52,533 bases of DNA. Origin: an uncultured Methylococcaceae bacterium. Lineage in GTDB: Bacteria > Pseudomonadota > Gammaproteobacteria > Methylococcales > Methylomonadaceae. A program made the position numbers and the translations under genes. The stretch spans positions 1 through 52,533 of the forward strand of contig CAIPPE010000060.1 of the NCBI GenBank assembly GCA_903866825.1, written 5' to 3'. Position 1 is the stretch's first letter, and the number at the start of each line of letters is the position of its first letter. The notes beneath the pieces were generated by a model. It saw only the letters and a program-made list of their open reading frames with translations. It did not search any database and was not told the DNA's origin. Of this stretch, positions 25,438 to 34,344 are shown piece after piece.

Positions 25438-26889
25438 TTATTTAAACCAAGCTTTACTCGAAAAAAAGGATTTTACAGCTTGCAATATATAACGCAAATC
25501 CTGTTTAAAACCAAAATTAGCAGCATAAAATGAATCACTCATTAACTTTTCATCGTCATTTGCATCCGCTGGCAGGTTTAATTGGGTTGGCCCCAATAAT
25601 CCAGCAGGGGCTCTATCGGCCAACCTCTCCCATTCTTCGATTCGTTGTGATGCAATGTCAAGACTAACAGGCAAGGCACCAATCAGATTAATATCCCCAG
25701 TAACTACCGCCAAAACCCTGGGTAAATATCGAAGAACAGGCACATCTACATTCCATTCTCCTACCGAAAACTCCGAACGTTGCGGTACACCGAAATTATT
25801 TAATTCTTTCTTGTTTCCACGTAACCAATATCTGAAATAAGGTTTTCTTGGACTCTTAAGTACACTTAGAATCAAGGCTAAAGGCCATAATGGTAGACTG
25901 ATTAATAATAATAACATTCCCGCTGAACGGTTAAATAAAGCACCCAAGCCATTATCGATAGTCGTAGTTTTAAGATCAGCAAGCAAAAAAGTGTCGCTAA
26001 TTTTCAGTATCGATCCAGTATCAACACGAATCAAATCATTCCCACTGACTATGGCATTACGTATTTCCACCAACTCACCAATATAAGTATGAGGCAATAT
26101 AACTGATGATTCTATCGTAGCTCGTCGATCAATGATAACATTGTCTCCAATGACAACCTTACCTGATAGCTCAACTGAGGAATGTAAGTGACAATTGGAA
26201 CCAATCAAAGCAATTCCCTGTTTTAAATTTTGTGGGTAAGCTTCAGTATTACGCCCCTGGGTAAGGCCTAATGCAATTTGACGTCCAGGAATCAAAAATG
26301 TTTTTAGCTCCCCGGAGGCCGCATCCAGATTTACCTGATAGAAATCCTTTAGTGAATCAAGTCTTGCCACTACTCCCTCGACATCTATACTTGATTGATT
26401 CGAAACAGGCTGTCTGGATTCCGTCCATTTTAAACTATTAAAGTCAGTTCGAAGAGGATCTAAGCACAAAGTTAGGTATGCATTTTCACCACCGTATAAT
26501 GCTTGCACAAAAGCGGATTCTGTTTTTTCGGCTTTTCGCAAAAAATCTTTTAGCTCCCCACTGCGAATAATATCACCTCGGAGAGCCAAAAATGGCGGAA
26601 CCAAGTTTTTTTGAATTTGCTCTAAGGCCTGCGCAGGCGATTCTTCACCACGCGTTACACTATACGTTAAAGACATTCCCCATCGTTCACCATTACCGAA
26701 TGCTGCCTTAACCTGTTCAGCATAAGGAGACAAAACCACGTGAGCTTCACGGATACCTGCATCAACCAATGCCTCCAGGGTATGCTCCAGAACCCATTTT
26801 CCAGCCAATGGTAACAACGCTATACTGGTTTCATCGGTTAACGGAAATAATTCCTGTCCTTTTCTATCAGTGAAAATTATAGCATCCAT
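25438..26889 (-). CDS. fusion of nucleotidyltransferase-like, hexapeptide and sugar-transferase-like parts
   Basis: 483 residues. The N-terminal part (about 1-190) looks like an NDP-sugar nucleotidyltransferase, but the GG.GTRL signature is replaced by TDRKGQELFPLTD. A left-handed beta-helix follows (about 215-300; HLHSSVELSGKVVIGDNVII). The C-terminal part (about 315-483) has a membrane segment and a block RYLPRVLAVVTGDINLIGAL, which aligns with DELPQLWNVLKGDMSLVGPR of sugar transferases but lacks the catalytic Asp-Glu. It overlaps the active sugar-transferase gene by one base (TGATG). I infer a regulatory or scaffolding partner rather than an enzyme, since both catalytic signatures look lost. 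Confidence 0.75.
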   Translation of the reverse strand: MDAIIFTDRKGQELFPLTDETSIALLPLAGKWVLEHTLEALVDAGIREAHVVLSPYAEQVKAAFGNGERWGMSLTYSVTRGEESPAQALEQIQKNLVPPFLALRGDIIRSGELKDFLRKAEKTESAFVQALYGGENAYLTLCLDPLRTDFNSLKWTESRQPVSNQSSIDVEGVVARLDSLKDFYQVNLDAASGELKTFLIPGRQIALGLTQGRNTEAYPQNLKQGIALIGSNCHLHSSVELSGKVVIGDNVIIDRRATIESSVILPHTYIGELVEIRNAIVSGNDLIRVDTGSILKISDTFLLADLKTTTIDNGLGALFNRSAGMLLLLISLPLWPLALILSVLKSPRKPYFRYWLRGNKKELNNFGVPQRSEFSVGEWNVDVPVLRYLPRVLAVVTGDINLIGALPVSLDIASQRIEEWERLADRAPAGLLGPTQLNLPADANDDEKLMSDSFYAANFGFKQDLRYILQAVKSFFSSKAWFK

Positions 26890-27608
26890 CAGTAAGCTCC
26901 CCGACTTAACAATACGGCAGGAATTGTTTTTAATAATAGTTTTAGATCGAGAAGCAATGACTGGGATTGGATATATTCAGTATCCAGTTGCACCTGCTGG
27001 GGAAAAGGGATATTTGAACGTCCAGAGACCTGCCAAATACAAGTTATACCTGGAATCACTTCCAGTCTCTGGCGATCCTGCAGAGAATATTGATTTACTT
27101 CACTTGGTAGTGCTGGCCTAGGGCCAACCAAAGACATATCACCTTTCAGGACATTCCACAATTGCGGCAATTCATCAATTGATGCTTTACGTATAAAGCG
27201 ACCGATGGGGATGACTCGCGGATCATTTTTCATCTTGAATATAACGCCCCCCGACATCTCATTTTCAGCCATAATTTCCTTTAACCGTTGGTCAGCATCA
27301 AGATACATGGATCGAAACTTCCACATCGTAAATAATTTTCCCCAACGACCTACCCGGGTTTGTTTAAAAAAAACCGGTCCGGGTGAATTTATATAAATGA
27401 GTAACATAATTAATATAAACAGGGGCGACAACATGATCAGTAATAAAATGGAAGTAACAATATCAATTATACGTTTAACAAAATAAGCACCCCGAATCAC
27501 TGCCAGCCAAACTAAACGTTTTAACTGTAACCGTAATGAAATATTATTTTTAAAATAAGACATTCGACTATAACGACGCAATAATTCGTTTTGCAACTCT
27601 GAGTTCAT
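26889..27608 (-). CDS. undecaprenyl-phosphate sugar phosphotransferase (initiating enzyme)
   Basis: 239 residues, WcaJ/RfbP C-terminal type (bacterial sugar transferase). A membrane hairpin (about 32-62) after FVKRIIDIV is followed by GPVFFKQTRVGR, MWKFRSM, IDELPQLWNVLKGDMSLVG and the ending GITCIWQVSGR, all as in active enzymes. It transfers a sugar-phosphate to the lipid carrier, the first step of repeat-unit synthesis. The N-terminal sensor domain of full WcaJ is absent. I choose the ATG at 27608: GGAG lies 7 bases upstream and it overlaps the previous stop by four bases (ATGA). Sugar specificity cannot be read from sequence. Confidence 0.93.
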   Translation of the reverse strand: MNSELQNELLRRYSRMSYFKNNISLRLQLKRLVWLAVIRGAYFVKRIIDIVTSILLLIMLSPLFILIMLLIYINSPGPVFFKQTRVGRWGKLFTMWKFRSMYLDADQRLKEIMAENEMSGGVIFKMKNDPRVIPIGRFIRKASIDELPQLWNVLKGDMSLVGPRPALPSEVNQYSLQDRQRLEVIPGITCIWQVSGRSNIPFPQQVQLDTEYIQSQSLLLDLKLLLKTIPAVLLSRGAY

Positions 27609-28930
27609 GGCTTTTCTCCGCGCTGACGTTGCAACCATACGCGAAAAAGAAACAAGGGATTACCAATTATATAGCGCTTCCACATTCTACCCGGCTCTTG
27701 AACCAGCCGCCAGGTCCACTCCAAACCAATTTCGCGTATCCAAACTGGCGCCCTTGGTATGCGTCCTGAATAATAATCAAATAACCCACCAACCCCTAAA
27801 CATACGTTTGGCTGTAATATTTCACGATTACGCGCCAGCCACAACTCCTGTTTAGGTGCTCCAAAACCGACACATAAAATGGCAGCTCCTGAATTATTGA
27901 TTGACTCAATCACTTGGCTTTCCTGGTCTTTCTCAAAGAAGCCATCATGAGTCCCTGCGATTACTAGATCAGGATATCGCTCTTGCATTGCATGAGCAGC
28001 AAGTTCTGCAACTCCGGGCAACCCTCCTAATAAAAATATACTGTGGCGATTTTTTGCCGCACGGTCACATAATCGAGGAAAAAGATCAGTGCCATTAATG
28101 TTTGCCATAAGAGATTCGTTCAGAATACGACAACCAATATTAATTCCGATACCATCGGGTAATACGCGATCAGCAACTTGAAGGATACCTCGGTAATCTA
28201 CGTTAGTATAAGCAATATTAAGACAATCAGGGTTAACGAATGCTAACATCACTTTTTGCTTTTGAAGTACTTTTTGCTCAATCCAATCCAGTGCCTCAGA
28301 CATGGTTGTGTTGACTATATTGATACCCCAAAAATGCAATATCGGGGGTGTTGGCCGTGCCTCTTGGCCTCCTAAGAGGGTACCGACCACACCACGAAGA
28401 CTTAAACCAATATTTTCTTTAGCTCTAGCGCTATAATAAAATTCATGATCTGTAGACAATTCATCTTCATAAGCCAAACCAATTTTCTTCCGTAGTAAGT
28501 AGGGAGAAACAATGCCTGGCGTTATACCAAAACGAAATAATGCCTGTTGAGGTAATGATGAGAGTTCTGAAGGGGTCACTGGCCTTGGACCCGCCCATGC
28601 TAAATCACCTCGCAACACGTTAAATAATACAGGTAAATCTTTTCCCGGCAAGGAGCCAGTAAACGATAATCTTTCAAACTCTTGTTGAAGCCTACCAACA
28701 TAAATTTCTCTTTTTAAAACGACACCCGTTTGGAAATATCCACAAAGTCCGCGCAACAGCATCAGAGGTGACAAAAAAAACAGAAACAATAAACTGGTTA
28801 CAATATCAAAGATACGTGGCAACAAAGATTTCACTAGAAACAGCCAATGAATTATAAATCGAAGGAATGTCGGCTTCCTTTTCTGGCCTAAAGGTCCTGG
28901 TATCATTGCTTTTATATTATTCATTGTCAC
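27605..28930 (-). CDS. sugar-transferase-like domain fused to WecG/TagA glycosyltransferase
   Basis: 441 residues. The N-terminal part (about 30-190) begins RIFDIVTSLLFLFFLSPL and contains VLFNVLRGDLAWAGPRPVTP, clearly of the sugar-transferase fold, but the KFRSM motif is missing and DELP reads GKDLP. The C-terminal part (about 195-430) is a WecG/TagA/CpsF (GT26) domain with VNPDCLNIAY, VLPDGIGINIG, the GGLPGVAE loop and VGFGAPKQELW. The GT26 half probably adds the second sugar to the lipid-linked acceptor; the other half may only anchor it to the membrane or to the true transferase made by the next gene. Confidence 0.85.
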   Translation of the reverse strand: MTMNNIKAMIPGPLGQKRKPTFLRFIIHWLFLVKSLLPRIFDIVTSLLFLFFLSPLMLLRGLCGYFQTGVVLKREIYVGRLQQEFERLSFTGSLPGKDLPVLFNVLRGDLAWAGPRPVTPSELSSLPQQALFRFGITPGIVSPYLLRKKIGLAYEDELSTDHEFYYSARAKENIGLSLRGVVGTLLGGQEARPTPPILHFWGINIVNTTMSEALDWIEQKVLQKQKVMLAFVNPDCLNIAYTNVDYRGILQVADRVLPDGIGINIGCRILNESLMANINGTDLFPRLCDRAAKNRHSIFLLGGLPGVAELAAHAMQERYPDLVIAGTHDGFFEKDQESQVIESINNSGAAILCVGFGAPKQELWLARNREILQPNVCLGVGGLFDYYSGRIPRAPVWIREIGLEWTWRLVQEPGRMWKRYIIGNPLFLFRVWLQRQRGEKP

Positions 28931-28932
28931 TC

Positions 28933-29448
28933 TCAGTTCGATGAATAAATTGACCGAGGTTTAATCTTTGCAGGCACACCAACCGCTAGTGAATTAGCTG
29001 GAATGTCTTGTAGTACCACTGCGTTTGCACCAATTACCACATCGTCACCGATTTTAATAGCACCTAATAACTTAGCACCAGCACCAATATCAACACGATT
29101 ACCAATTATTGGCGCACCCTGTACTCCGGTACGCTTCAAACCAATAGTCACACCATTACGGATAATCACATCATCGCCAATCACTGCATCACCACTTATG
29201 ATAATATCTCCAAAATGCTCTATTACAAGCCGTCGCCCCACCTTAGTTTCACAAGGCAATTCAATGCCAGTCGACATTTGAGATAATAACTTTAACATTT
29301 TATAGATTATCGAAAATGGCAATCTTAACCATCTTTGTTGGATCCCATATCGCCAGCACCCAAACCTATAAATTAACATGACACTTAAGCCTTGCTTAGT
29401 CAAATCACCTTCATAAGTGCGCCAGTCTTCACGAATATTTTCAAACAT
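28933..29448 (-). CDS. serine-acetyltransferase-like hexapeptide transferase
   Basis: 171 residues. A short helical N-terminus (NIREDWRTYEGD) is followed by left-handed beta-helix repeats from about 75 to 160 (GDAVIGDDVIIRNGVTIG, GNRVDIGAGAKLLGAIKIG). The layout is that of CysE-type acetyltransferases, but the gene is embedded in a polysaccharide operon, 2 bases before the GT26 gene and 6 bases after a glycosyltransferase gene. Many EPS loci carry such an enzyme, so it more probably acetylates a sugar precursor than serine. The acceptor is unknown. Confidence 0.83.
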   Translation of the reverse strand: MFENIREDWRTYEGDLTKQGLSVMLIYRFGCWRYGIQQRWLRLPFSIIYKMLKLLSQMSTGIELPCETKVGRRLVIEHFGDIIISGDAVIGDDVIIRNGVTIGLKRTGVQGAPIIGNRVDIGAGAKLLGAIKIGDDVVIGANAVVLQDIPANSLAVGVPAKIKPRSIYSSN

Positions 29449-29454
29449 ATTGAT

Positions 29455-30423
29455 TTACCAAGGTTGTTTTGGGGAATTAAGCCCACCCTGCGTATCTTGC
29501 CAAGCTTGTTGCCAAAGCTGTATTATCCTATTCGATTCTTCTGCTTTAGCAGGCGAACTTTTTCTGTTTAGCCAAGCACGCAAACTGTGCCACCCTTGCT
29601 CTAGAGCTTTCACGAACCAACTATATACCAACCCATGCCATTTGCGATAATATAATAATTGGCTACGCATACGCCATAAGGTTAATTGTTTACCCGAACT
29701 TGAAAATGCCAATTCGTCCACAGTCTCAGATGACGCTCCACCAATATGAGTTATAACCAGATCTGGCCAGTAATAAACTTTAAAACCTGCCTGATGTATG
29801 CGTCGACACAAATCGACTTCTTCGTAATATAGAAAAAAACGCGGATCAAAAAGACTAATTTGCTCTACTAAACTTCGAGGTATAATTGCGAATGCTCCTG
29901 GCACCCAATCAACTACCGCCGCAGTCAATGGGTCAGCCCAGGTACGATCAAAGCGACCAAAAAAACGAGAGCTTGAGAAGTGATAAGCTAATCCAGATAT
30001 TGTCAATCCGTCATTCAATAGCGAAGGAAAAAGCCTGGCGGAAGGCTGCCAATTAGCTAGTGGATCTTGTAAAAGACCGCCGCCCATACCGGCATCAACA
30101 TTTGCTTCCATGTGTTTTACTGCATTGACTAAAGTACCGGGAGGTAATACAGCATCGGGATTAAGTAGCACTATATATCGCCCGGTTGCTATTTCTAAAG
30201 CTTTATTATTTGCATTTCCAAAGCCAAGATTAGTATCACTGGCAATTAACCGAACCTCTGGATATTCTGCCCGAATAATAGTAACCGATTCATCCCGGGA
30301 TGCATTATCTACGACAATAACCTCAAGCTCATCCGCTAAGTTTTGGGTCCGCAAACTGTCCAGGCAAAATCGCAATAAAGATGCGCTATTATACGTTACA
30401 ATAAAAACTGATAATAATTTCAT
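29455..30423 (-). CDS. family 2 glycosyltransferase (rhamnosyltransferase-like)
   Basis: 322 residues, soluble or peripheral. The GT2 fold is shown by VFIVTYNSASLLRFCLDSL at the start, VVDNASRDESV, the metal-binding region LLNPDAVLPPG, and the acceptor-site block YYEEVDLCRRIHQAGF. This pattern fits the WbbL-type rhamnosyltransferase group, though the donor sugar cannot be assigned. The start overlaps the stop of the next upstream glycosyltransferase by four bases (ATGA). Confidence 0.88.
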   Translation of the reverse strand: MKLLSVFIVTYNSASLLRFCLDSLRTQNLADELEVIVVDNASRDESVTIIRAEYPEVRLIASDTNLGFGNANNKALEIATGRYIVLLNPDAVLPPGTLVNAVKHMEANVDAGMGGGLLQDPLANWQPSARLFPSLLNDGLTISGLAYHFSSSRFFGRFDRTWADPLTAAVVDWVPGAFAIIPRSLVEQISLFDPRFFLYYEEVDLCRRIHQAGFKVYYWPDLVITHIGGASSETVDELAFSSSGKQLTLWRMRSQLLYYRKWHGLVYSWFVKALEQGWHSLRAWLNRKSSPAKAEESNRIIQLWQQAWQDTQGGLNSPKQPW

Positions 30424-31616
30424 GAATCCTCTCTATCCGTACGTTGCCATTGAGCATTGACACGCATATTACGCCATAACTTGGTCAACAAAGTAAGTTT
30501 CCAAAGTATATAAAAAGGCACTGTTAGCAGTGTTTTAACATCCTTTAGGCCGCCCCCTCCCAACAAAATAGCAACCAGTACATGCATGCAAACCAATAAT
30601 AATCCGACGATAGCATAATATTGAAGCAACGTAACGGGTATGAGCAAAGTTAACAATAGCAATAATACATGAAAGGCTAATGGTAACAACAGTAGTTCGG
30701 CTAAAGGCTCAAACAAGTTTAATTTGCCTCGCAGCACCCCTTTAAATAACGCGGGCACATGATCTATAATAAGCCTAAATCTACCTCCTTCCCAGCGCGT
30801 CCGCTGCACTGCATGATTTTCATCCTGATTTGGTGTGTCGGCATATACAACCACTGTTTCAAGAAAATGTACTTGATAACCTGCGTCAACCAATCGTAAA
30901 TGATATTCCATATCTTCTGCTATAGATCCGGCTTTGTAAGGAACAGCTTCCAGAACCTTCCTGCTTAATGCAAACCCATTACCCAAAAGACCCACGGAAA
31001 CATTCAACTTCTCACGACCCAACAAGCGTAATTCATTAAAGGCTAACCAGGCAATATATTGAAGCCTGGTTTTAAGAGAATCATCGGGGTTTGAGATACG
31101 ATATCGGCATTGAAGCGCATCTATTCCTTGTGCGAAGGCAAATTGAAAATCACTAATTAATCGCTCATCTACACGACTATCAGCATCAATCACTAAGAAA
31201 CCATCATACTCCTCTGCTAATAAAATGGTAAAAGCATAATCCAGTGCGTACCCTTTGCCTCGATTAACATCGTTGTTACGAATTAAAACACGGGCACCTG
31301 CGCTTTTAGCCCGATCTGCGGTATCATCCTGACAATTGTCAGCAATAACAACCAAATCACAGTTTGAAGCTTGGTGCAAACTGGTTTGCAGATTTTTTAT
31401 ACAGGCGGAGATGCCATTGACTTCGTTATGTGCTGGTATAACAACAGCTAATTTGGGTAAAGATATTTTATTGATTGAATAATCTAACACCAAACCCTTT
31501 TTTGATGCTAAAGCGGCCAAGGTTAAGGTGAGTAACTCCAAAGTACCAGGTAGTGTTAAACAAAGTATCAATGTCTTTGCCAACAACAGGATAAGAAAAA
31601 CTATAGCCGCGATCAT
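30420..31616 (-). CDS. membrane-bound family 2 glycosyltransferase
   Basis: About 398 residues. An N-terminal helix (about 2-35) is followed by a GT2 catalytic domain with VVIPAHNEVNGI, the DADSRVD motif, the AEDMEYHLRL acid pair and QRTRWEGGR (a Q..RW-like motif), then three to four C-terminal helices. The combination of D, DxD, ED and Q..RW with flanking helices is that of processive or membrane GT2 enzymes. I choose the ATG at 31616, with GAGGTG upstream; a GTG at 31628 is also in frame. Part of the same operon. Acceptor and donor unknown. Confidence 0.85.
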   Translation of the reverse strand: MIAAIVFLILLLAKTLILCLTLPGTLELLTLTLAALASKKGLVLDYSINKISLPKLAVVIPAHNEVNGISACIKNLQTSLHQASNCDLVVIADNCQDDTADRAKSAGARVLIRNNDVNRGKGYALDYAFTILLAEEYDGFLVIDADSRVDERLISDFQFAFAQGIDALQCRYRISNPDDSLKTRLQYIAWLAFNELRLLGREKLNVSVGLLGNGFALSRKVLEAVPYKAGSIAEDMEYHLRLVDAGYQVHFLETVVVYADTPNQDENHAVQRTRWEGGRFRLIIDHVPALFKGVLRGKLNLFEPLAELLLLPLAFHVLLLLLTLLIPVTLLQYYAIVGLLLVCMHVLVAILLGGGGLKDVKTLLTVPFYILWKLTLLTKLWRNMRVNAQWQRTDREDS

Positions 31617-31772
31617 GTAAATCAACACCTCAATATCAAACTAGTCATTCAAAATATAAATTTGCGCCTTAAAGGTGCTGTCTAACTCATAATTCTAATT
31701 ATTTGTTAAAACATTAATTTCCTATTTCAACCTGCAAACAGTATAACAAAACCCTAAGATGATAAAACAAAA

Positions 31773-32996
31773 CTATAGATTCCCAAGTCGCAAGGATAAC
31801 TTTTCAAACAGAAAATGCACATTTTTATATAACTCATAGTTAACCAAAACTGTTTGTCTTCCTGCCTTGCCCAGTTGTTGGCGTAAAACGGGATCACTCA
31901 CTAATTGCCTGATTGCTTTGGTTAATCCATCGCTATCAGAAGCTGGAACTAACAGCCCATTCTGACCACTCACTATAAGCTCAGGAACACCTGTAATAGC
32001 AGTCGTTATGCATGGAATTTCCATAGCCATTGCTTCCATTAATACCACTGGCAACCCTTCCGCAAAACTAGGTAATACAAAAATATCAGCGACTTTATAG
32101 TAATCGAGAATATGGTCCTGATCGACTGCACCAGTAAAAACCACTTGCAAAACAATCCCTAAAGATTCTGCATAATCACGCAAACTTTGTTCATCTGGCC
32201 CCATCCCCACAAAGGTAAGAGTGCAAAAAATACCCTCATTTTTTAATTGAGCTAATGACTCCAGTAAAATAGCTTGGCCTTTAGCAGAGGTCAATCGACC
32301 GACACAGAGTAAATTACAAATCTCAGCTTCTTTTGCGTGAGTTAATGGCTTAAATCGCTCTGGATCTACACCCAATCGACAGACGTCAAACTTCGACCAA
32401 GCCTCTACCGGAGATAACTTCATCAATTGACTACGCGCATAATGACTAATACAAAAAATAAAGTCTGCAGCTAAGATTTTTTCAGGTAAATTATAACCAG
32501 GAGCATCATAAAACTCGTCTGGCCCATGCACGGTAAAGGAAAAACTGTAACCAAACACAGTTTTAACCAGCATACCGACTGAAGCCGCCGGTGTCGCAAA
32601 ATGTACATGCAAATGCGTTATCTTTTGTGACCGCATCCAATGACCTAAAAGCATAGCTTCTACAAGATAAAAAACATGATACAGCAAACGCTTAATATCG
32701 AAGCCACCCAACTTAATGACATGTTTGAAACCCTTTAATAATCCAATGGGATTTAAAAACAATGTCTTGCCTAAAGCAACACTTGCCTTTAAAAGACCTT
32801 GTGACTTAACATAAAAAGTGTGTTCTGCTTCATTTCTTTCGATATCTGTCAGCTTTTCAAAAGTTCGATCAGGCAACCGAATTGATGCGACAACAATTGG
32901 AACTCCAAATTGACGAAGTTGCTGGACTTCACGCAAAATGAAGGTGTGAGAGTAAGCTGGATATTGGCTTACTAGATATGCGATACTCTGAGTCAT
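31773..32996 (-). CDS. family 4 glycosyltransferase (colanic-acid WcaL-like)
   Basis: 407 residues, GT-B fold. The N-terminal half begins IAYLVSQYPAYSHTFILREV, typical of WcaL/EpsD-like enzymes. The C-terminal nucleotide-sugar domain has LCVGRLTSAKGQAILLESL and the E-x7-E motif in EGLPVVLMEAMAMEIP. A retaining transferase that adds one sugar to the repeat unit. The start overlaps the upstream glycosyltransferase stop by four bases. A 156-base gap separates it from the next gene downstream, and I see no terminator there. Confidence 0.9.
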   Translation of the reverse strand: MTQSIAYLVSQYPAYSHTFILREVQQLRQFGVPIVVASIRLPDRTFEKLTDIERNEAEHTFYVKSQGLLKASVALGKTLFLNPIGLLKGFKHVIKLGGFDIKRLLYHVFYLVEAMLLGHWMRSQKITHLHVHFATPAASVGMLVKTVFGYSFSFTVHGPDEFYDAPGYNLPEKILAADFIFCISHYARSQLMKLSPVEAWSKFDVCRLGVDPERFKPLTHAKEAEICNLLCVGRLTSAKGQAILLESLAQLKNEGIFCTLTFVGMGPDEQSLRDYAESLGIVLQVVFTGAVDQDHILDYYKVADIFVLPSFAEGLPVVLMEAMAMEIPCITTAITGVPELIVSGQNGLLVPASDSDGLTKAIRQLVSDPVLRQQLGKAGRQTVLVNYELYKNVHFLFEKLSLRLGNL

Positions 32997-34258
32997 GTCT
33001 TTGACCCGATCAATTCACGATAATATTCAATAGCTCTAGCAATCTTGGCATCCCAACTATAATTGTTTTCAACGCGTGTGCGACCTTCTTGCCCGCGAAC
33101 TTTCCAGACTTCCGGCTGTTGTCGGACACTTTCAAATTGCTTAATCAACCCTTGTACAACATCGGCTTTACCTGTTGCCGGTAACTTAACACCCACACCG
33201 TCGTCCACAATTTCAGCCGGACCGCCAAAATCAATTGCGATAACAGGGCGGCCAACAGCCATTGCTTCCAATAATACGGCTCCACCCGACTCACGTACTG
33301 AAGGAAGACAAAACACATGCGCTTTTTGCATGATTTTACCAATCTCATTTAGCGGCAAGTTACCAGTAAACTCAACTTTTTCACTTATCCCGAATTCTGT
33401 CGTCAATCTCTCTAAATTAAGTCTTTCAGGCCCGTCACCAACGACTGTTAGCTGGACCGGGAAACTTACTGCTTTTAATGCTTCCAATAGCATCGAAACC
33501 CCCTTGAAAGGCAGTAAACGCCCAACAAACAGGATATGTAAGGGATTGCTGTCCGAAGGTACAGAAGGCCATTCTTGAAATTGAAATAAATTTAAATCAA
33601 CACCATTCTCAAGTAAAAATCGGCACTTGGACCGATTACCCTCTGATATTCCCGCCAAAGTAGATTTTGTTGCCGTTAGAATTAAAGCGGCATTTCGTGT
33701 AGATCCAAGCAGTAAATCAATGACTCGACCAAAATTGCGAAGGGGATATAACCATTTTGATTCAGCCTTCATAATTTCAGGAAATGTTGTAGGAGAAGCC
33801 ATTGCGCCATTCCAAGGACCAAGTACTAAAGGTATGCCCAATTTATACAATCTTGTAGCAGCCATGGGTGATACAGGAGTTACCTCATGTACGATATCCC
33901 AGTTTTGCCCACTCTTTAGCAAATGACTAGCTTTTCGAACGGCAAGCCAGTCATAAACAAAAAAATCAAGCGAGGCAATAAGGAATCGTGGGTGTTCACT
34001 CCGAGGAAAACAAAAAGAAGCAAATCGATATAGTGGCCCAGCAAACCACTCAGTATCAATAAAAATGACAGTCGAGCCCTCTAAAGGAATACCTGAGGCT
34101 TCCAATGCTTCTCGATTACGTATGTGAGTCAATAACGTAATTTGACAAACCTTACTTAATCGCTGATACCACTCCCAGCCAATTTGAGAGACTGAGCCCA
34201 TTCCTGGTCCACATTGGTAAGCGGATAACAACACACGAATGTTTTTAGTTTTTTTCAT
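32993..34258 (-). CDS. family 4 glycosyltransferase
   Basis: 421 residues, GT-B fold. It begins VLLSAYQCGPGMGSVSQIGW, a form seen in EPS glycosyltransferases. The donor domain shows LFVGRLLPFKGVSMLLEAL and the E-x7-E motif in RESGGAVLLEAMAVGRP. AGGG is 6 bases before the ATG. Translationally coupled (ATGA) to the next GT4 gene. It is the upstream end of the compact 25.4-34.3 kb block; the following genes are looser and more AT-rich. Confidence 0.9.
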   Translation of the reverse strand: MKKTKNIRVLLSAYQCGPGMGSVSQIGWEWYQRLSKVCQITLLTHIRNREALEASGIPLEGSTVIFIDTEWFAGPLYRFASFCFPRSEHPRFLIASLDFFVYDWLAVRKASHLLKSGQNWDIVHEVTPVSPMAATRLYKLGIPLVLGPWNGAMASPTTFPEIMKAESKWLYPLRNFGRVIDLLLGSTRNAALILTATKSTLAGISEGNRSKCRFLLENGVDLNLFQFQEWPSVPSDSNPLHILFVGRLLPFKGVSMLLEALKAVSFPVQLTVVGDGPERLNLERLTTEFGISEKVEFTGNLPLNEIGKIMQKAHVFCLPSVRESGGAVLLEAMAVGRPVIAIDFGGPAEIVDDGVGVKLPATGKADVVQGLIKQFESVRQQPEVWKVRGQEGRTRVENNYSWDAKIARAIEYYRELIGSKT

Positions 34259-34344
34259 GATATACCCTATTAGTTAAAAGGCTCGTTTTCTTTTTTAACG
34301 CATGTCGTCGGTTTAATAACATTCCAGTGAAATTACCAAATAAA

